A stretch of DNA of 64,000 nucleotides from Hippopus hippopus. Its lineage: Eukaryota > Mollusca > Bivalvia > Cardiida > Cardiidae. The notes beneath the pieces were generated by a model. The model searched no databases and had not been told where the DNA came from. It was given only the letters and a program-made list of their open reading frames with translations. The position numbers and the translations under genes are program-made. Where the stretch lies: positions 41,900,845 through 41,964,844 of the forward strand of contig OX328105.1 of the NCBI GenBank assembly GCA_946811185.2, in the 5' to 3' direction. How positions within the stretch are numbered: position 1 is the first letter of the stretch; every line of letters begins with the position of its first letter. This document shows positions 22,011 through 34,309 of this stretch, one piece after another.

Positions 22011-24593
22011 ACCCTTCAAAAAACATTCATCTAAAATACAAACTTATGTCAGATCCATATGTGTTCAATTTTGCCCGTATTTGAACATGTAAAACTAAGA
22101 GAAATTAACATCTGGTTTGTTTTTCTTTATGAACTGACTAACCACCAGGCGTCGTATTCACCAATGATTCTAAAACATTGCGTTGATTGCAAGTTCGAAG
22201 AATATCTATCAAATCAGCTAAGACATTCTGTCTCATCCAAACAATAGACTTGTCTTAGAATAGAAGCAGAACAAGGTTTGGAATTGTCTATGTATAAATC
22301 CAAAGTTAGGTCTAAAGAATTTGTCCTGAGAGTTTACAGCTGAAAGCGATTCAATATACATCGTCTACGTAGAGGCATTGCTTATTAGATGATCTCAATA
22401 GATTAAAGACCTGCTACTTGATATTTACTGACATGATGTTCTTTGTTAAATACGAAATATTAGTTATAAAAGCCCGTCGTGACACCAAAACACGCAGGTA
22501 TTACCAGCCATTATCTGAGAGTAGTTTTAAGTTCCTTCCGTTTATTAGCTTTGCCTTAGTTTTAACATTAGCTTTAAACATCGTGTCTCTGCATAAATGA
22601 GCACAAGAAAAAAAAAAAAAATGCTTGCAAAGTTTGGCACATAAACAGATGCAATTTGGTTCATGAGAAGTAAGTTTAACGTCATTCATCAACTCAAGTA
22701 ATGGATTTTGATTAATATACGGGTAGAATCAGGCAAATAAGGGCATATATTGTAGCTCTAAAATTAAAGTTATGTATTTATAAGCTGAGATAAATAGTAC
22801 AAAAATAGCTTCTTAAGTATCCACAACCTTCTCAAAAAATCAAAAATCAAAAAATCAATCTTTGTCTTTCCAAAACTGGTTGAAACTTCAACGGTTTTCA
22901 TCATTAGAATTGAAACAGCTACAATTTTCGGTCGAGGCTTCAGGAAACTACGTCGGGGTTGCTTTAAGTGCAATAAACATGTTTTCAATCAGATTATGTA
23001 AATTATAGACTAAGAAATTAACAGAGACGATATATTGTTCACTTATCTATCACCAGTATAAGGGCTGTGTTCGCAGTTTTCAGCATGTCTGGAACTCCTT
23101 GTAATTGGTTGTCTTGTCATACGTGGGAAATCGGATCTATTTAATTGTTACCTCGACATGGGTGTCCAGCAGTGGCAAATTGAATTTACTTCCGGTTTCA
23201 AGAAAGAATGAGAATCAGGTTACGTGGGTGAACCGTGTCGTGGGACTTGATATGTTAATACTTGCGCCCCCCTGTCTATGTGTGAATGTATCATCCTAGT
23301 TTTGCTGTACATATATACCTGCACAATGGTAGACATAAAAAATGATTGTACAAAGTAATTACTAGTAACACATTGTCTTATACTCTGTGTGATAACTTCA
23401 TTGTAACTAAAGGCTTGTAATTAATCTTCGTCTTACAACAAGATCTACTTTCGTTTTAAAACTAAACAAAAGTTGTGGGTCATCTGACCGGGTCCCCATT
23501 CCCTGAATGACTGTTTGTCCGATGTTTTCTAAAGCAGAATAAGAGTAAATCAAACAGGTTTTTTCAGGTTTAACGAAATGAGAGTTAGATGGAGTCGTTT
23601 ATGCTGAATACACCGTTCGCTGCTTCAAGATCGTTTTTGTTCCACAGATACCGTTGTGCTTAGAACTTTTCCGTATTCATTCATATCCCCATGAACAGAA
23701 ATGGCGCCCCGGAGTTACCTGTATGTAAATATGATATCCAATACGAATTGAATTAAAAATATCCACAAAACACCTTTCATTTGAAGTGATTTAACTTCGT
23801 TGCGTATGTATTTGACGTCCTTGCCAAAAATTTCATTTCATTACATAAACCCTCTCTCATCAGTTTAATTAGCCCATGACATATTTGATAATACACCGGT
23901 GAATTACAGTTTATTGGGTCCCGGTTCTGATCATGTTGTAGTTACATGTATTCTCATATCATGAGCGTGTGAGGCCGGCAAAACCAATTACAGCGCGTAC
24001 TGGAATTTGTGCTACTTCGCCATTCTGCGGAAGTATGACGTCATTTTTGCTAAAATGAATACGCGTGGAAAGGTTAATAGTTTTCGTGTTTGATAACAAC
24101 AAGGAAAAATAGCGAAAGATATATGAAAATCAATAAAATTAAGGAAATATTTCGATTAACTCCCCCTTTATACTGTTTCATCCTACTTTCGATGTAAATG
24201 TCACAGAGCTATCTTCTAGTGTATGTAGGCCCTACACATTTCAAATTAAACTACATTTTACAAACATGGACTTGTAAACGGTATTATGCTAGAGGTGATG
24301 CCGTAGGATACTTGTTTGTCTGCCATTTGTTTTATGTGATAACTAGAATATCACAGGTATTTATGTATTGCCATTTTTATTTTTTATCCAACTTGTTGAC
24401 AAAAAGGTGTTAGAAAGCTTGCGTCATATAATTTCAGTCAACTGGTTTGATAAAAACGATAATAAACAAACACTCATGTAAGATTCTCTATAATAGTAAT
24501 TAAGAATAAAATCCACATTTTCAGATCCTATACTATCGATGTTCAGCTCGCCTGATGTTATTTGCGAAAGGCTGTCCACTTGAGAAGTTGTAC
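22011..24593. other. No gene seen over 2.6 kb
   Basis: The largest stretch without a recognised repeat. ORFs are at most 72 codons, with no domain and no convincing exon structure. Confidence 0.35.
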
Positions 24594-24660
24594 ATTATTA
24601 GTTGTACGGTCAGGTGGCAGGGGATTTGGAAACCTGTTCACGGCTGTGGTGAATCATGTC

Positions 24661-24763
24661 GCCCCGAGCCGAAGGCGAAGTGGCGACATGATTCGCCACA
24701 GCCGAAGGCGAGGTGGCGACATGATTCGCCACAGCCGAAGGCGAGGTAGCGACATGATTCGCC
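24661..24763. repeat. 33 bp tandem repeats in the E2 palindrome
   Basis: About three units of CGCCACAGCCGAAGGCGAGG, continuing as TGGCGACATGATT, at the hairpin centre. E1, E3 and E4 have one or part of one. Overlapping ORFs read as VANHVATSPSA repeats and are artefacts. Confidence 0.85.
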
Positions 24764-24941
24764 ACAGCCGTGAACAAGTTTCCAAGTCCCCTGCCACCTG
24801 ACCGTACAACGAATTTATTATTCTGCAAAGTTTTACCACTTTAACGTGTGTTAAGCGAAATTTCCCTGTTTTATGGTCTCAAAAATTGAGTACGCTGACG
24901 AAATACAATTTCCCTTCTCAGTGCCCCAAGTCAATGAAAAC

Positions 24942-24965
24942 TGACGTCACTGGAAACTGACGTCA
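24942..24965. promoter_or_regulatory. Two CRE motifs in E2
   Basis: TGACGTCA at 24942-24949 and 24958-24965, 16 bp apart, about 85 bp before the ATG exon. Known as a CREB/ATF site; activity here is inference. Confidence 0.45.
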
Positions 24966-25049
24966 CTGAAACCTTGGTAAAACGTGCAGTTTGATGCATA
25001 ATCTTGATGATGTCACTTCGATAGATATTCGTCGTATTTTTATTTAAAA

Positions 25050-25070
25050 ATGGATTTAAACAACTTCAAG
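25050..25070 (+). other. Repeat-borne exon-like ATG segment (E2)
   Basis: AAAAATGG context, seven codons MDLNNFK, then GTAAGT at 25071. Same as E1 and E3. Confidence 0.45.
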
Positions 25071-25654
25071 GTAAGTAACTATGAATTTCAATGATTTGTT
25101 GGCAAAAGTGAACGACCATTAGATGCCTCAAACGACCATTAGGTTTTCCTTTTAACAGAATCGAGAGAGATTAGTATAAGTTGTAAGAACTTGTTTCTCA
25201 ATCGATGTAAAATAAATATGTTTAAACTAAACTATCCTTTTAACGTTATGCACAATGTATGAGTTTCGACACTTCACAATTTGCTTACCTGACGAAGGGA
25301 CGGCTCGTTTTAACACCCCCGCCCCGTATTTGTTTTAGAATGACAGCAAACGATAATACATGTAAAGTTCTATATTCATTTCTTTTAAAAAATAATTCAC
25401 TCTTTCCGTTTTAATGACAGCCATCAATGGAAACAAGTAATTATATGGTGCACGCTACTCAGTATGTTTATCTTGTGGGCGGCTGGTATCGATAGATAGA
25501 CGCCGCCATTTTGCACATTGTGTTGAAAGTGTAGTCATGTATACGGGGCACCAGAAAGGGAATCTGCTTTTACGTGGGTTTTTCCAGTGTATATAATATA
25601 TACTTTCGGGGCATATTATCCAATTAGATCACAAGAAATTTCTTTGCAGTATAA

Positions 25655-26564
25655 TAATATTAGCCGTACGGTCAGGTGGCAGGGGACTTGGAAACTTGTT
25701 CACGGCTGTGGTAAATCATGTCGCGGGGACTTGGAAACGTAGTCACGGCTGTGGCGAATCATGTCGCGCCAAGCCGAAGGCGAGGTGGCGACATGATTCG
25801 CCACAGCCGTGAACAAGTTTCCAAGTCCCCTGCCACCTGACCGTACAACAAATTTATTATACTGCAAAGTTTTACCATTTCAATGTGTATTCAGCGAAAT
25901 TTCCCTGTTTTATGTTCTCACGAATTGAATACGCTGACGACATAGAATTGCCTTTCAGAGTGCCCCAATTCAATGAAAACCTTGGTAAAACGTGCATTTT
26001 GGTGGATGAACTTGATGATGTCACTGCAATAGACATTCGTTATATTTTTTATTTAAAAATGGATTTAAACAACTTCAAGGTAAGTGACTATGCAATTCAA
26101 TGATTTGTTGTCAAAAGTAAACGACCATTAGTTGCCTCAAACGACCATTAGGTTATCCTTTTAACGTTACAATGAATAAGTTTCGACACTTCACAATTTG
26201 CTTACCTGACGAAGGGATGGCTCGTTTTAACCACTTGTATTTGTTTTAGAATGACAACAAACGATAATATATGTAACTACATGTATATTAATTTATTTTC
26301 AAAAAATATCCATTCTTTCCGCTTTAATGACAACCATCAACGGAAACTAGAAATAATATGGTGCAAGTTGCTCGGTATGTTTGTCTTGATGGCGGCTCAT
26401 ATCGATCGACGCCGCCATTTTGGATGATGTAATGAAAGTGTAGTCATGTATACGGGGCTCCCGAAAGGGAAATTGCTTTTACGTGGATTTTGCCAGTGTA
26501 CAGACTCTATGTACGGGGCATTAGATCCAATCAGATAGTGAGGAATTTCTTTTCAGTATAATAA
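25655..26564 (+). mobile_element. Family E element, copy E3
   Basis: Begins ATTAGCCGTACGGTCAGGTG right after the TATAATAA end of E2. The palindromic arm carries a duplicated GGGGACTTGGAAACG segment. The CRE pair is missing but the ATG exon is intact. Ends TTTTCAGTATAATAA. Confidence 0.8.
26059..26079 (+). other. Repeat-borne exon-like ATG segment (E3)
   Basis: MDLNNFK followed by GTAAGT at 26080. In the same frame an upstream ATG at 25885 would extend it N-terminally. Confidence 0.4.
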
Positions 26565-27564
26565 AGTTTTATCTCAAGGTCGAATTTCTTTTTTTCAAAA
26601 ACATAATGGTATTTGACTGGGTGTCGAATGTGCTTCAGTTTCTTAGACTAGCGAGCATAAGATCGAGAGTGACCCAGATCTAAATGTAAACAAAAACCCC
26701 CCAGTCATCAAATACAGCCTCACAGAAAATATTTAAAATCGTAATTTTGTTAAATATGATATTAAATCAGTCAGCTATACAAATCAGGCTCATCCATACT
26801 TATCCAAACGCAACTGATTTCATCGTCCTGTTTTCTTTTTTTCTGTTGCTGTTGTGGTTGTCGTCTAACTACGAGTTCGTCCAACCGGCCAGAAAGCGAA
26901 AAAAACATGGAAATTTCATGTAAAAGTGAACTCTAGAAAGTATTCAAACGCCAAATCATCAAATTGATATGTTACGTATTTATTGGCTATGTTTTTCTTT
27001 ATTATATTTTTTACAATCAAATATCAATAAACAGATATCTTTCATAGTATTGCCTTTTGTGACAAGTAAATTACTATGAGCATTAAAGTCCCTGGATCGA
27101 ACCGGATCGGACTTAACTACAGGTTTGGGCCGGACCGAACCGGCTCGGATTTAATAACTGGATAACCGCGATTAGACTATTTTTTTCAATCTTGTATCAA
27201 CCAAACAAATGTTATCTCTGCAAAGGCCGCATATTCCATATTCGCTAATCTGTCAGTACTTTCAATACTTTGATTATCCTTTATTTGCATCAAGCCTAAA
27301 GGGATGCTTTGACATAAGGATCTCAATATAATGTAACGTTACTTATTTTAGGTGATTTATGAAACAATCTAAATAAATAAATAAAGACTTGACGCTTTTA
27401 ACTTAATACCGTTTCGTACATTATTTCATCATTGAATTAGATTTTATATATATCCTTAGTATATGATCACATTATCAGCAGTAAACGAAGATTATATAGT
27501 ATTAGATTATATGAAAAATGTCGCGTTTTTTTTTTTTTTTCTTCAATGTTGATAGATTGTATAG
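26565..27564. other. No gene; short GC-rich imperfect repeat
   Basis: 27095-27165 carries two imperfect units containing GAACCGG and CGGACTTAA/CGGATTTAA. Otherwise AT-rich with no feature. Confidence 0.4.
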
Positions 27565-27781
27565 TTTTTAACGCCGTTTTCAACATTATTTCAGTTATAT
27601 CGCGGCGGCCAGTGCACCTATCCATGCTTTCCTGGAGTCTCTTTTACCAGTACTCCGCACAATTTTCTTTCCAAGCCACTGGCTGCTTTCCCACATAATC
27701 ATCGTCGAAACAATGATTAGCGGTGGGAGAGGAATGAATCCTGTCGCAGTGACTATCATCAATCCTCGGAAAGAAATTGGC
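27565..27781 (-). mobile_element. SINE S1, headless copy
   Basis: Minus-strand body from TTTTTAACGCCGTTTTCAAC through GCGGCGGCCAGTGCACCTAT to GACTATCATCAATCCTCGG. No tRNA head. The 102-codon ORF across it is an artefact. Confidence 0.85.
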
Positions 27782-28724
27782 CTTTTTTCTTCAAATGAGA
27801 GCAGATTAAAACAGTATTGAAAATGGCCGAAGAGAATCGATACTGCTGCATGTGTATAAGATATAAAATATCCAGGGAATGACATGTTACCATGAAACCA
27901 CATATTCCCGTGAGCAAAGGCGAGAGCACAACGTTTAGGCGGCCAGTGCTTGTTTCATAACCAAGATATTAATTGTCTGGAATGACGTAAGTGATCAAAT
28001 CAGATAAATGGTACACAAATGTGTCTTTGCTGATAGTCCATATGAAGCCCAAGCTGTGCTGAAGGTGCTGGCTTTTCAGCGAGCTGCACTTTTTTTTTTT
28101 TAAACCATTGATTGAAATGTACATCTATTAGGCAGTTTTAAGGTTAACGTGGTTTCATTTTTTGCATCAATCCGCATGCTTCGCAGAACCATTATCTAAA
28201 GAAACTTGTATCTATAATCACTACGTATTCCCATCTACGGTTTACAACGAAAACTTCCATAACAAAACGGTTGTTAGATAATACTTTATATTCTAGTGCT
28301 TAACTGAGACCATTCCGCCCATATAATGTCCAGTAACCAAACATAATGCCTTTTAAGCACATTCTTAACGGTGCTTTGGATAATAAACCAGACATAACAT
28401 TCCCTCCACCAAAATACCATCATAAACAATAATTCGTCAAAAAGCCCCCAGAGTCTCCCATTGTCTCATGTGGACGCTAGAGATACTGGATGTTAACCCC
28501 TATCTCCCCTATCCTACTCAATTTAGATAATGAACGGATCGAACCACTGTTCAGGTGCCACCTTTTGGTTTCAGATGAGCCTGTTGGTTTCAGATGGGTA
28601 AAGCTTAGCTTTATCCCTTTACCAAGCAACTCTGTTTTTACTACCCTGAAGAAGACGGCATTTGAAAATATTCTGGGAAATGAAATGGAGGACATGTTGG
28701 TTTTACTCTTTCCCACACAGGCCT
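27782..28724. other. No gene; partial family B end
   Basis: 28628-28690 (TTTTTACTACCCTGAAGAAG, continuing as ACGGCATTTGAAAA) is a lone B end just before the next B copy. The 124-codon minus ORF is built from these repeats. Confidence 0.4.
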
Positions 28725-28918
28725 GAGTCAGAACGACCCTAACAAAGACGGCTTTTGAAAACATAGTGAGAAAAGGAGAAAATGCTGTTAACCAGCATTT
28801 TCTCCTTTTCCTTTTATCATCATCAAAAACGAATTCCATCATTTGAGCCACTTTTGAATAATCGTCTGCAAATGCTAAGAATTTTGGCTAATCCAAAATT
28901 TTGTAGTTTGGTAAAGTG
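28725..28918. mobile_element. Family B MITE, copy B4
   Basis: AAAAGGAGAAAATGCTGTTA / ACCAGCATTTTCTCCTTTTC core at 28770-28810, tail to TGTAGTTTGGTAAAG. Confidence 0.85.
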
Positions 28919-28979
28919 CCATTGTATGAAAACAATTTCTCGATTTGTCACAGTGATGTTTTCATAATTTATGTACAAA

Positions 28980-29301
28980 ACGATTAATTGATTGACTGAT
29001 TGATCATATCGTGCTTAACGCTGTTTTCAACATTATTTTAGTTATATCGCAGCGGCCAGTGCACATATCAATGCTTCCCTGGAGTTTCTTTTACCAGTAA
29101 TCCGCACAGTATTCTTTCCAAGCCACTTGCTGCTTTCCCACATAACCAACGTCGAAACAATGGTCAGCGGTGAGAGAGGAATGAATCCTGTCGAAATGAC
29201 TATCATCAATCCTTGGAGAGAAATTAGCCGAGCCGGGGATCGAACCAGTGACCTCCTGGTCTCAAGTCCTGTACGCTACCGACTGAGGTTCTAGGGCTCG
29301 G
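28980..29301 (-). mobile_element. SINE S1, complete with tRNA-like head
   Basis: 3' tail of TGAT/ATTG repeats (28981-29006). Conserved 3' block GCTTAACGCTGTTTTCAACA, then the body and a tRNA-like head at 29228-29301. The head begins CCGAGCC and ends GGCTCGG, a perfect 7 bp acceptor-like stem. It has an A-box-like CCTCAGTCGGTAGCG and a B box GGTTCGATCCC. Confidence 0.9.
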
Positions 29302-29454
29302 TTATGTACAATACGAAAGAAGTCGTCTACAGGGGGCAGTGCTATCATTACCTTTACCAAACGAGAACCTTTTACAATAGTTCAAATCGAAAGTAATTGC
29401 ATAAGACAAATCAAAGATGGCTAAAAAGATGAAATGTATCCTTGATAGGACCAA

Positions 29455-29573
29455 AAGAAATTGTGGGCAAAGGAGAAAATGCTGATAAGCACCATTTTCT
29501 CCTTTGCCCACAATATATTTTTAGCCTTCTTCCTGAGGGTCGTTAGAACTCGGACATGTGTGACAAAGGGTTA
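29455..29573. mobile_element. Family B MITE, copy B5 (short)
   Basis: ATTGTGGGCAAAGGAGAAAA, continuing as TGCTGATA, pairs with CACCATTTTCTCCTTTGCCC, continuing as ACAAT. End CCTGAGGGTCGTTAG...AAAGGGTTAAC. One side truncated. Confidence 0.8.
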
Positions 29574-29694
29574 ACAGATAATTTTTACTGAAATAAGTTT
29601 GATGCATCATACTGACTCCCCGGTTACGACAATTACAGTCGCAACAAAAAGCAGATGAGACTAGCTACACATAGCACGTATCTAGTGTACTCTT

Positions 29695-30012
29695 AAGCCG
29701 CAGGCAACCAGCCAGAAGCAGAGGCATCTGTCACCTCAGTAGCAAACATGGTCGCTGGTTCGACTCCTTATTTCGGCCGATGTCTTTCCGAGGATTGGTG
29801 ATAGTCATTGCGACAGGATTCATGACTCTCACCGCTGATACTGGAAAAGCAGCCAGTGGCTTGGGAAGAATATTGTGCAAAGAACTAGTTTAAAAAAAAA
29901 AACTCCAGGAAAGCATTGATAGATGCACTGGCCCCAGCGCTAGAACTTAAAGAATGCTGAAAACAACGTTAAACACCATAAAATCAATCAATCAATCTAT
30001 CTATCAATCAAT
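29695..30012 (+). mobile_element. SINE S1, full-length copy with degraded head
   Basis: Head remnant GTCGCTGGTTCGACTCCTTA, body GAGGATTGGTGATAGTCATT, CGACAGGATTCATGACTCTC, tail ending in AATCAATCAATC repeats. Same family as 28980 in the opposite direction. Confidence 0.85.
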
Positions 30013-30194
30013 TTTCCACCTTAACATTTAAGCATAGACAACCCTAATGGTACAAGTGACAATGGGCAAATATTTGAGGGAAATGAAGATATGTACGAAA
30101 TGACTTTGAAAATTTAAATTTGATTGTACAACGAATTCCCTGATGATTACAAGAGCTGTCAACTGGTCCATTGTCGCATTTGTTTGGTAATGCG

Positions 30195-30760
30195 ATTTTA
30201 TCACATAATTTCCCTAATTTTCGAAGTATATACAGCCATTACGATTTTTTTTTTAATCTTACACACGTTTGGGATAAGCAAATAGGCACTGTTCGGTCAA
30301 AGCTGTGTACACCATCATATGCCCTATTTATAAAACATTGCTGAAGCAGTTTTGTCTGTAGAATTAACTTTCGAAATTGATGATCGTGAGGAAGCTGCCA
30401 GTTTTATCATCTTAGATTCAAAACAGAATCATTATATGCAAGTTTCTTCGGGACTAGTTTTTGTCCATGATGTACACACCTGTCAAAGAAGCTAATAGGC
30501 TTCATGTAAACTTTAGGACGTGTACAGTACTCCTTTGCCTATGTTTTAACACATCATGGGCTTTAATTCTTGATATAGAGTGATTTAATGAAAAAGAATC
30601 TGACATTCTTGGACTTTTGAGGTAAACTTTTATCAGACTCGTAGACAAAAATGTCATCAAGCTCGGCAAAGGCTCGGAAAACCATATTTTTCAAGACATG
30701 TTTGATAAAATTTATCAAAAAATGCCCGCTCTTTTAAGACCTATATATTCTAAGCAGGCG
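30195..30760 (+). repeat. Dispersed repeat L, copy L3
   Basis: CAGCCATTACGATTTTTTTT, CACACGTTTGGGATAAGCAA, AAATTGATGATCGTGAGGAA, AGTTTTTGTCCATGATGTAC in the same order as L1. Confidence 0.6.
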
Positions 30761-30969
30761 ACTTTGAAAACGTCTCTGTAAATGATCGACAGTCAGCATA
30801 AATTGAAGCGTATCCTAACAAGTACACGTGAAACATTTTGGAAAGGACAATTCTCCTACAAAGAGCACCTTCCCTGTTTTGATATAATATTTTCAAATGC
30901 TGTCAACTGCTAGACGAAGCATTTTTTGTGTGCATGGAATGTAGTGTGACAAATTCTTTCCTCGATAAC

Positions 30970-31190
30970 AAACATTTTAAACTCTTCCATACTGAATGTA
31001 CCTGCAGACAATGAAGTAAAAATGGGTCACAGCGGCACAAATGGTTGGATTCGTATTTGAATGGGTAGAAAGCATTATATGATAAGGAGATACTGCTGGC
31101 TACCACCATTGTCTTCTTTTCCAACGATGTTTTCAAAAGCATGCTTCCTCACGGACGTAAAATACAGAATTGTCTGGTAAAGAGTTTACC
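30970..31190. mobile_element. Family B MITE, diverged copy
   Basis: CTGGCTACCACCATTGTCTT, continuing as CTTTTCCAACGATGTTTTCA, and TTGTCTGGTAAAGAGTTTAC. Other half much eroded. Confidence 0.55.
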
Positions 31191-31439
31191 CTCGTGGTAT
31201 CACTTTCAATAAAATGTGCTGGTGCTGGTCTCTATAATTTGCTAGATAATATTTTCAGCCATCACTCTCTCACGATTCTATTTAAACCAATGACATTAAT
31301 TGTCTGGGGCTTAAGTGGTCAAAACGAACCATAACACACTGCGCATGTCAGGTCATTAACGCCAACAATTAACCGTTGGGGCGCTGAACAGAAATCTGAA
31401 GGTTTTTTTTTTCGGATTAAGTAGACAAAATTGGCTTTT

Positions 31440-31508
31440 TGCAAACAGTATAGGTCGAGATCAGACTACACAATATGTTTAGTCTAATCTTAGACCTGCA
31501 CTGTCCGG
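31440..31508. mobile_element. Family A MITE core
   Basis: ACAGTATAGGTCGAGATCAG / CTAATCTTAGACCTGCACTG stem. Ends not resolved. Confidence 0.6.
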
Positions 31509-31744
31509 TACGTTGGCAACATTCTGGCAAAATGCTTTTGAAATTAAGGCGACTTGGTCTTACTTCCCGACCAGGAAAGATTCATTCGATTTATTCAGCT
31601 CTCTAATTCTTTCAAATAAAAAAATATTAACTCGACATCTTTCTACGGCTGAAAATAGTCCACTGAAACTCATAGAGATTCTTATATACTTTCCGTGCGG
31701 TGGGTCTTGATCTATGCCTACCGCAAAAATCCCTGTGGAGCAGG

Positions 31745-31990
31745 GTTAACGATCCAGAGGAAGAAAGCTTTTGAAAACTACTTGCGATTTGATGGAATTT
31801 GTCTGTGAAATGGTAGCAAACGTTGTGGGAAAATGAGAAAATGCTGGTTACAAGCATTTTCTCATTTTTTCCCACAATGTTTTGCAGCCTTTCCAGAGCA
31901 AAATTTCATCATTTTAGCACCACATTAAATTCGACAGTAAATGATTCCAATTTGGCCAAATCCACAATGTTGTTTTGTGTTCAGGAGTAA
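31745..31990. mobile_element. Family B MITE, copy B6
   Basis: ACGTTGTGGGAAAATGAGAA, continuing as AATGCTGGTT, pairs with ACAAGCATTTTCTCATTTTT, continuing as TCCCACAATGTT. Both outer arms present. Confidence 0.85.
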
Positions 31991-33548
31991 AATCATCGCT
32001 CATATTGATGGTCGTAATGTAACCGGGATGTTTCAAGAGCCATCTGCTGAAAATGCATTTAGAGAGTTATAGAAGCTTTATTTTATATGGCTGGCATGGT
32101 TTTATGACAACCAGAGTACCATTGAGGCTGGTATCGACCCCTTCAAATCATCTTCAGCAAGTCCGACGACAGGTACACCTGAAGTCGTAAAATGGACAAC
32201 AGAATTATGGGTAATCGACTTTTTAAATGAGTGCTTGAGAGGAGTTAAAACAAAAAAAAACTTGAAATGTTTCCGCTTTTATAATAATACGGACAAATAT
32301 TACATTTTCTATAAATGACTTTATGTGCACTTTTTTTCAAAATCTGTTAGTTGCGGGGGGAGGGGGGGGGGGGGGATGGGGAAAGAATGACCATACATGA
32401 ATGTTTATGTATTAGCCTATCATTTTATTAAACTCGTTGATTGAGATATATATGATGTGAGCCTTGGTAAGCATCTTATATAGTTCAGTCAACGAATTTA
32501 ATAACAATAATAATTATTAACATGGACGTGAGGTTTTTATCTATTTCTTTAACAAAAAAAAAAAGACAAACGTGCAAGCGTCCTGCATCATGACCTTGAG
32601 CCTGTATCGTTTATAGATCCATGTTTACGGGTGTTGTTCGGTTTTAAATATATTCATACACACGAATAGTTTCGAGACGTCATACCGACATCAAAATTAG
32701 AATAAAGCAGCTTCTAAAAGGCCCTCTAGCTGCAAAATGTAAACAATGTAAGGGTCAAATTGAAGACAAATTTAATTCATACTGTTTAAAAATATGCATA
32801 TTATTAGTCTAACAATGTGTGTCACAGTGCAATCTGTCAAAGTTCCAGCTGCGGGCAGAAAAATGTACCGTACGAATTAAATTTAATTGCAATTTGACCT
32901 CCCGAGTTGTTTATTTTTTGCGGCCAAAGCGCCTTTAAGATTATTTCTACATGACAATTAACTTTAAATACCTATTGCAATATTATACGTTGTTGAATCT
33001 GTAGGTCAGAGAAACTATTTTAGTGTGTACGCCACACTTATATTGTCGTAATTTTTCCGCGAAAAATCGCAGCAATACTGGTTGGTTTCTGCGGACTCAC
33101 GCATTCAAAATTAGAACCGGGACCCAAAAAACGATACAAGTACATTGTTGTGTTATCAACAATAAGTCATGGGTTTACTACACTTTAGGGGGAGGTTTTA
33201 TGTCATAAAATAGTATTTATACTTTTGAAGTATATCTTTAAGTCTTGATGTAAAGACTTCACACACGTGATACCAAAATTAAGAACTGAAAGAAACTGCA
33301 GGAACAGCAGCAGGAGCACTGTTCATTACGCCTTATCCATTTAGTTTAGGTCCATTGCTTATAATTTGTTTGCGTGCTCAAGTCATTTGAGCATGAAATC
33401 AGCGTAATTGAATACAATCCACGGAGTCACTTTATAATTCTTTTGAAGGGAACTCCTTTACAGTTTGGCGTATGGTTATTTAAGTTCTTCCATTATGACA
33501 TAATGTCTTAAGCTGCATACTTTAAAACCGATCATTGTGTAACTCGTG
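31991..33548. other. No gene; G-rich tract
   Basis: 32355-32380 is a G-rich tract that could form a G-quadruplex. 32800-32870 matches the reverse complement of 14275-14360. No coding evidence. Confidence 0.4.
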
Positions 33549-33796
33549 TAAGAGTCATGCCCTTTGGAAAGGAGGCATCTGCAAAAAGTATCGGCTCAGG
33601 TCAGCCTCAGCAGACCGCGCAGGCTGAGCTGGATCGATACGTTTTGCTATTGGTCAATTTTCTGAATGCCAAAGGACCATTCTACATCATTATCCAGTCG
33701 ATTGTTGGACAAAATGGGTGTTAATATATGATGGCTTACTTAGTATCGTGCAACACGTAAATGCATAAAAATCTCCTTTGTCAGAGCATGACTCAT
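33549..33796. mobile_element. Family C MITE, copy C6
   Basis: GTCATGCCCTTTGGAAAGGA, core CTCAGGTCAGCCTCAGCAGA / CGCGCAGGCTGAGCTGGATC, right end AAAATCTCCTTTGTCAGAGC, continuing as ATGAC. Confidence 0.8.
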
Positions 33797-33994
33797 GTAA
33801 ACAAGTATCCAGTATAGAAATACTGGATGGTGTTATGTTCCTTTAAATATGTGTATATGAATATTTTGGAATGTAATATAGGCATATCGTAAGTCTTCTA
33901 CAAACAACAATATTTTCAGATTCAGCTTGAAAAAAAGTTGCAAATGACAAAGTAAATGTGGCTCAATGTTGCTCAAAGAATTATATTGGTCTTT

Positions 33995-34124
33995 AAAATG
34001 GGGAAAAATATTGTGTGAAAAGAAGAAAATGGTGGTAACCAGCATTTTCTGCTTTTCCCACAATGTTTTCAAACGCCTTTTTCCAAGGGTTGTTAGAAAT
34101 AGGAATTGTTTGGTAAAGAGTTAA
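33995..34124. mobile_element. Family B MITE, copy B7 (partial)
   Basis: AAGAAGAAAATGGTGGTAAC / CAGCATTTTCTGCTTTTCCC core, end GGAATTGTTTGGTAAAGAGT, continuing as TAA. The opposite tail is probably at 33890-33990. Confidence 0.75.
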
Positions 34125-34309
34125 GTGTTGCTTCATGTCTGCTCTAAACATTGCCAGTTGACACACTGACGCAGCCAAATCATATCACCAAACCATATCA
34201 CCATATGTATAAGCCCTTAAACTGTCAAATAAATTGAATGAAAGTTTCTCTAGCCCATAGTAAAAACCTAAATATAGGATCTGACATTGGCTGGTATTTG
34301 AGACAAGCT

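Larger units (their letters stand above)
24594..25656 (+). mobile_element. Family E element, copy E2 (longest)
   Basis: Left tip TTATTAGTTGTACGGTCAGG, palindromic arm to 24815, two CRE motifs, the ATG exon with donor, a GCCGCCATTTTG motif (25503) and right tip CTTTGCAGTATAATAA. The next copy E3 begins at its end, giving a head-to-tail pair. Confidence 0.8.

Noticed and set aside
24555..24839. Several overlapping ORFs with VANHVATSPSA or GDMIRHSRRR repeats
   Set aside because: Translations of the 33 bp repeat and palindrome of element E2 on both strands.
28477..28851. 124-codon minus-strand ORF
   Set aside because: Made almost entirely of family B MITE sequence, and its homologous positions elsewhere contain stops.
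29228..29301. Functional tRNA gene
   Set aside because: Head of an S1 SINE: it continues into the SINE body and recurs at 62013, so it is not an independent tRNA.
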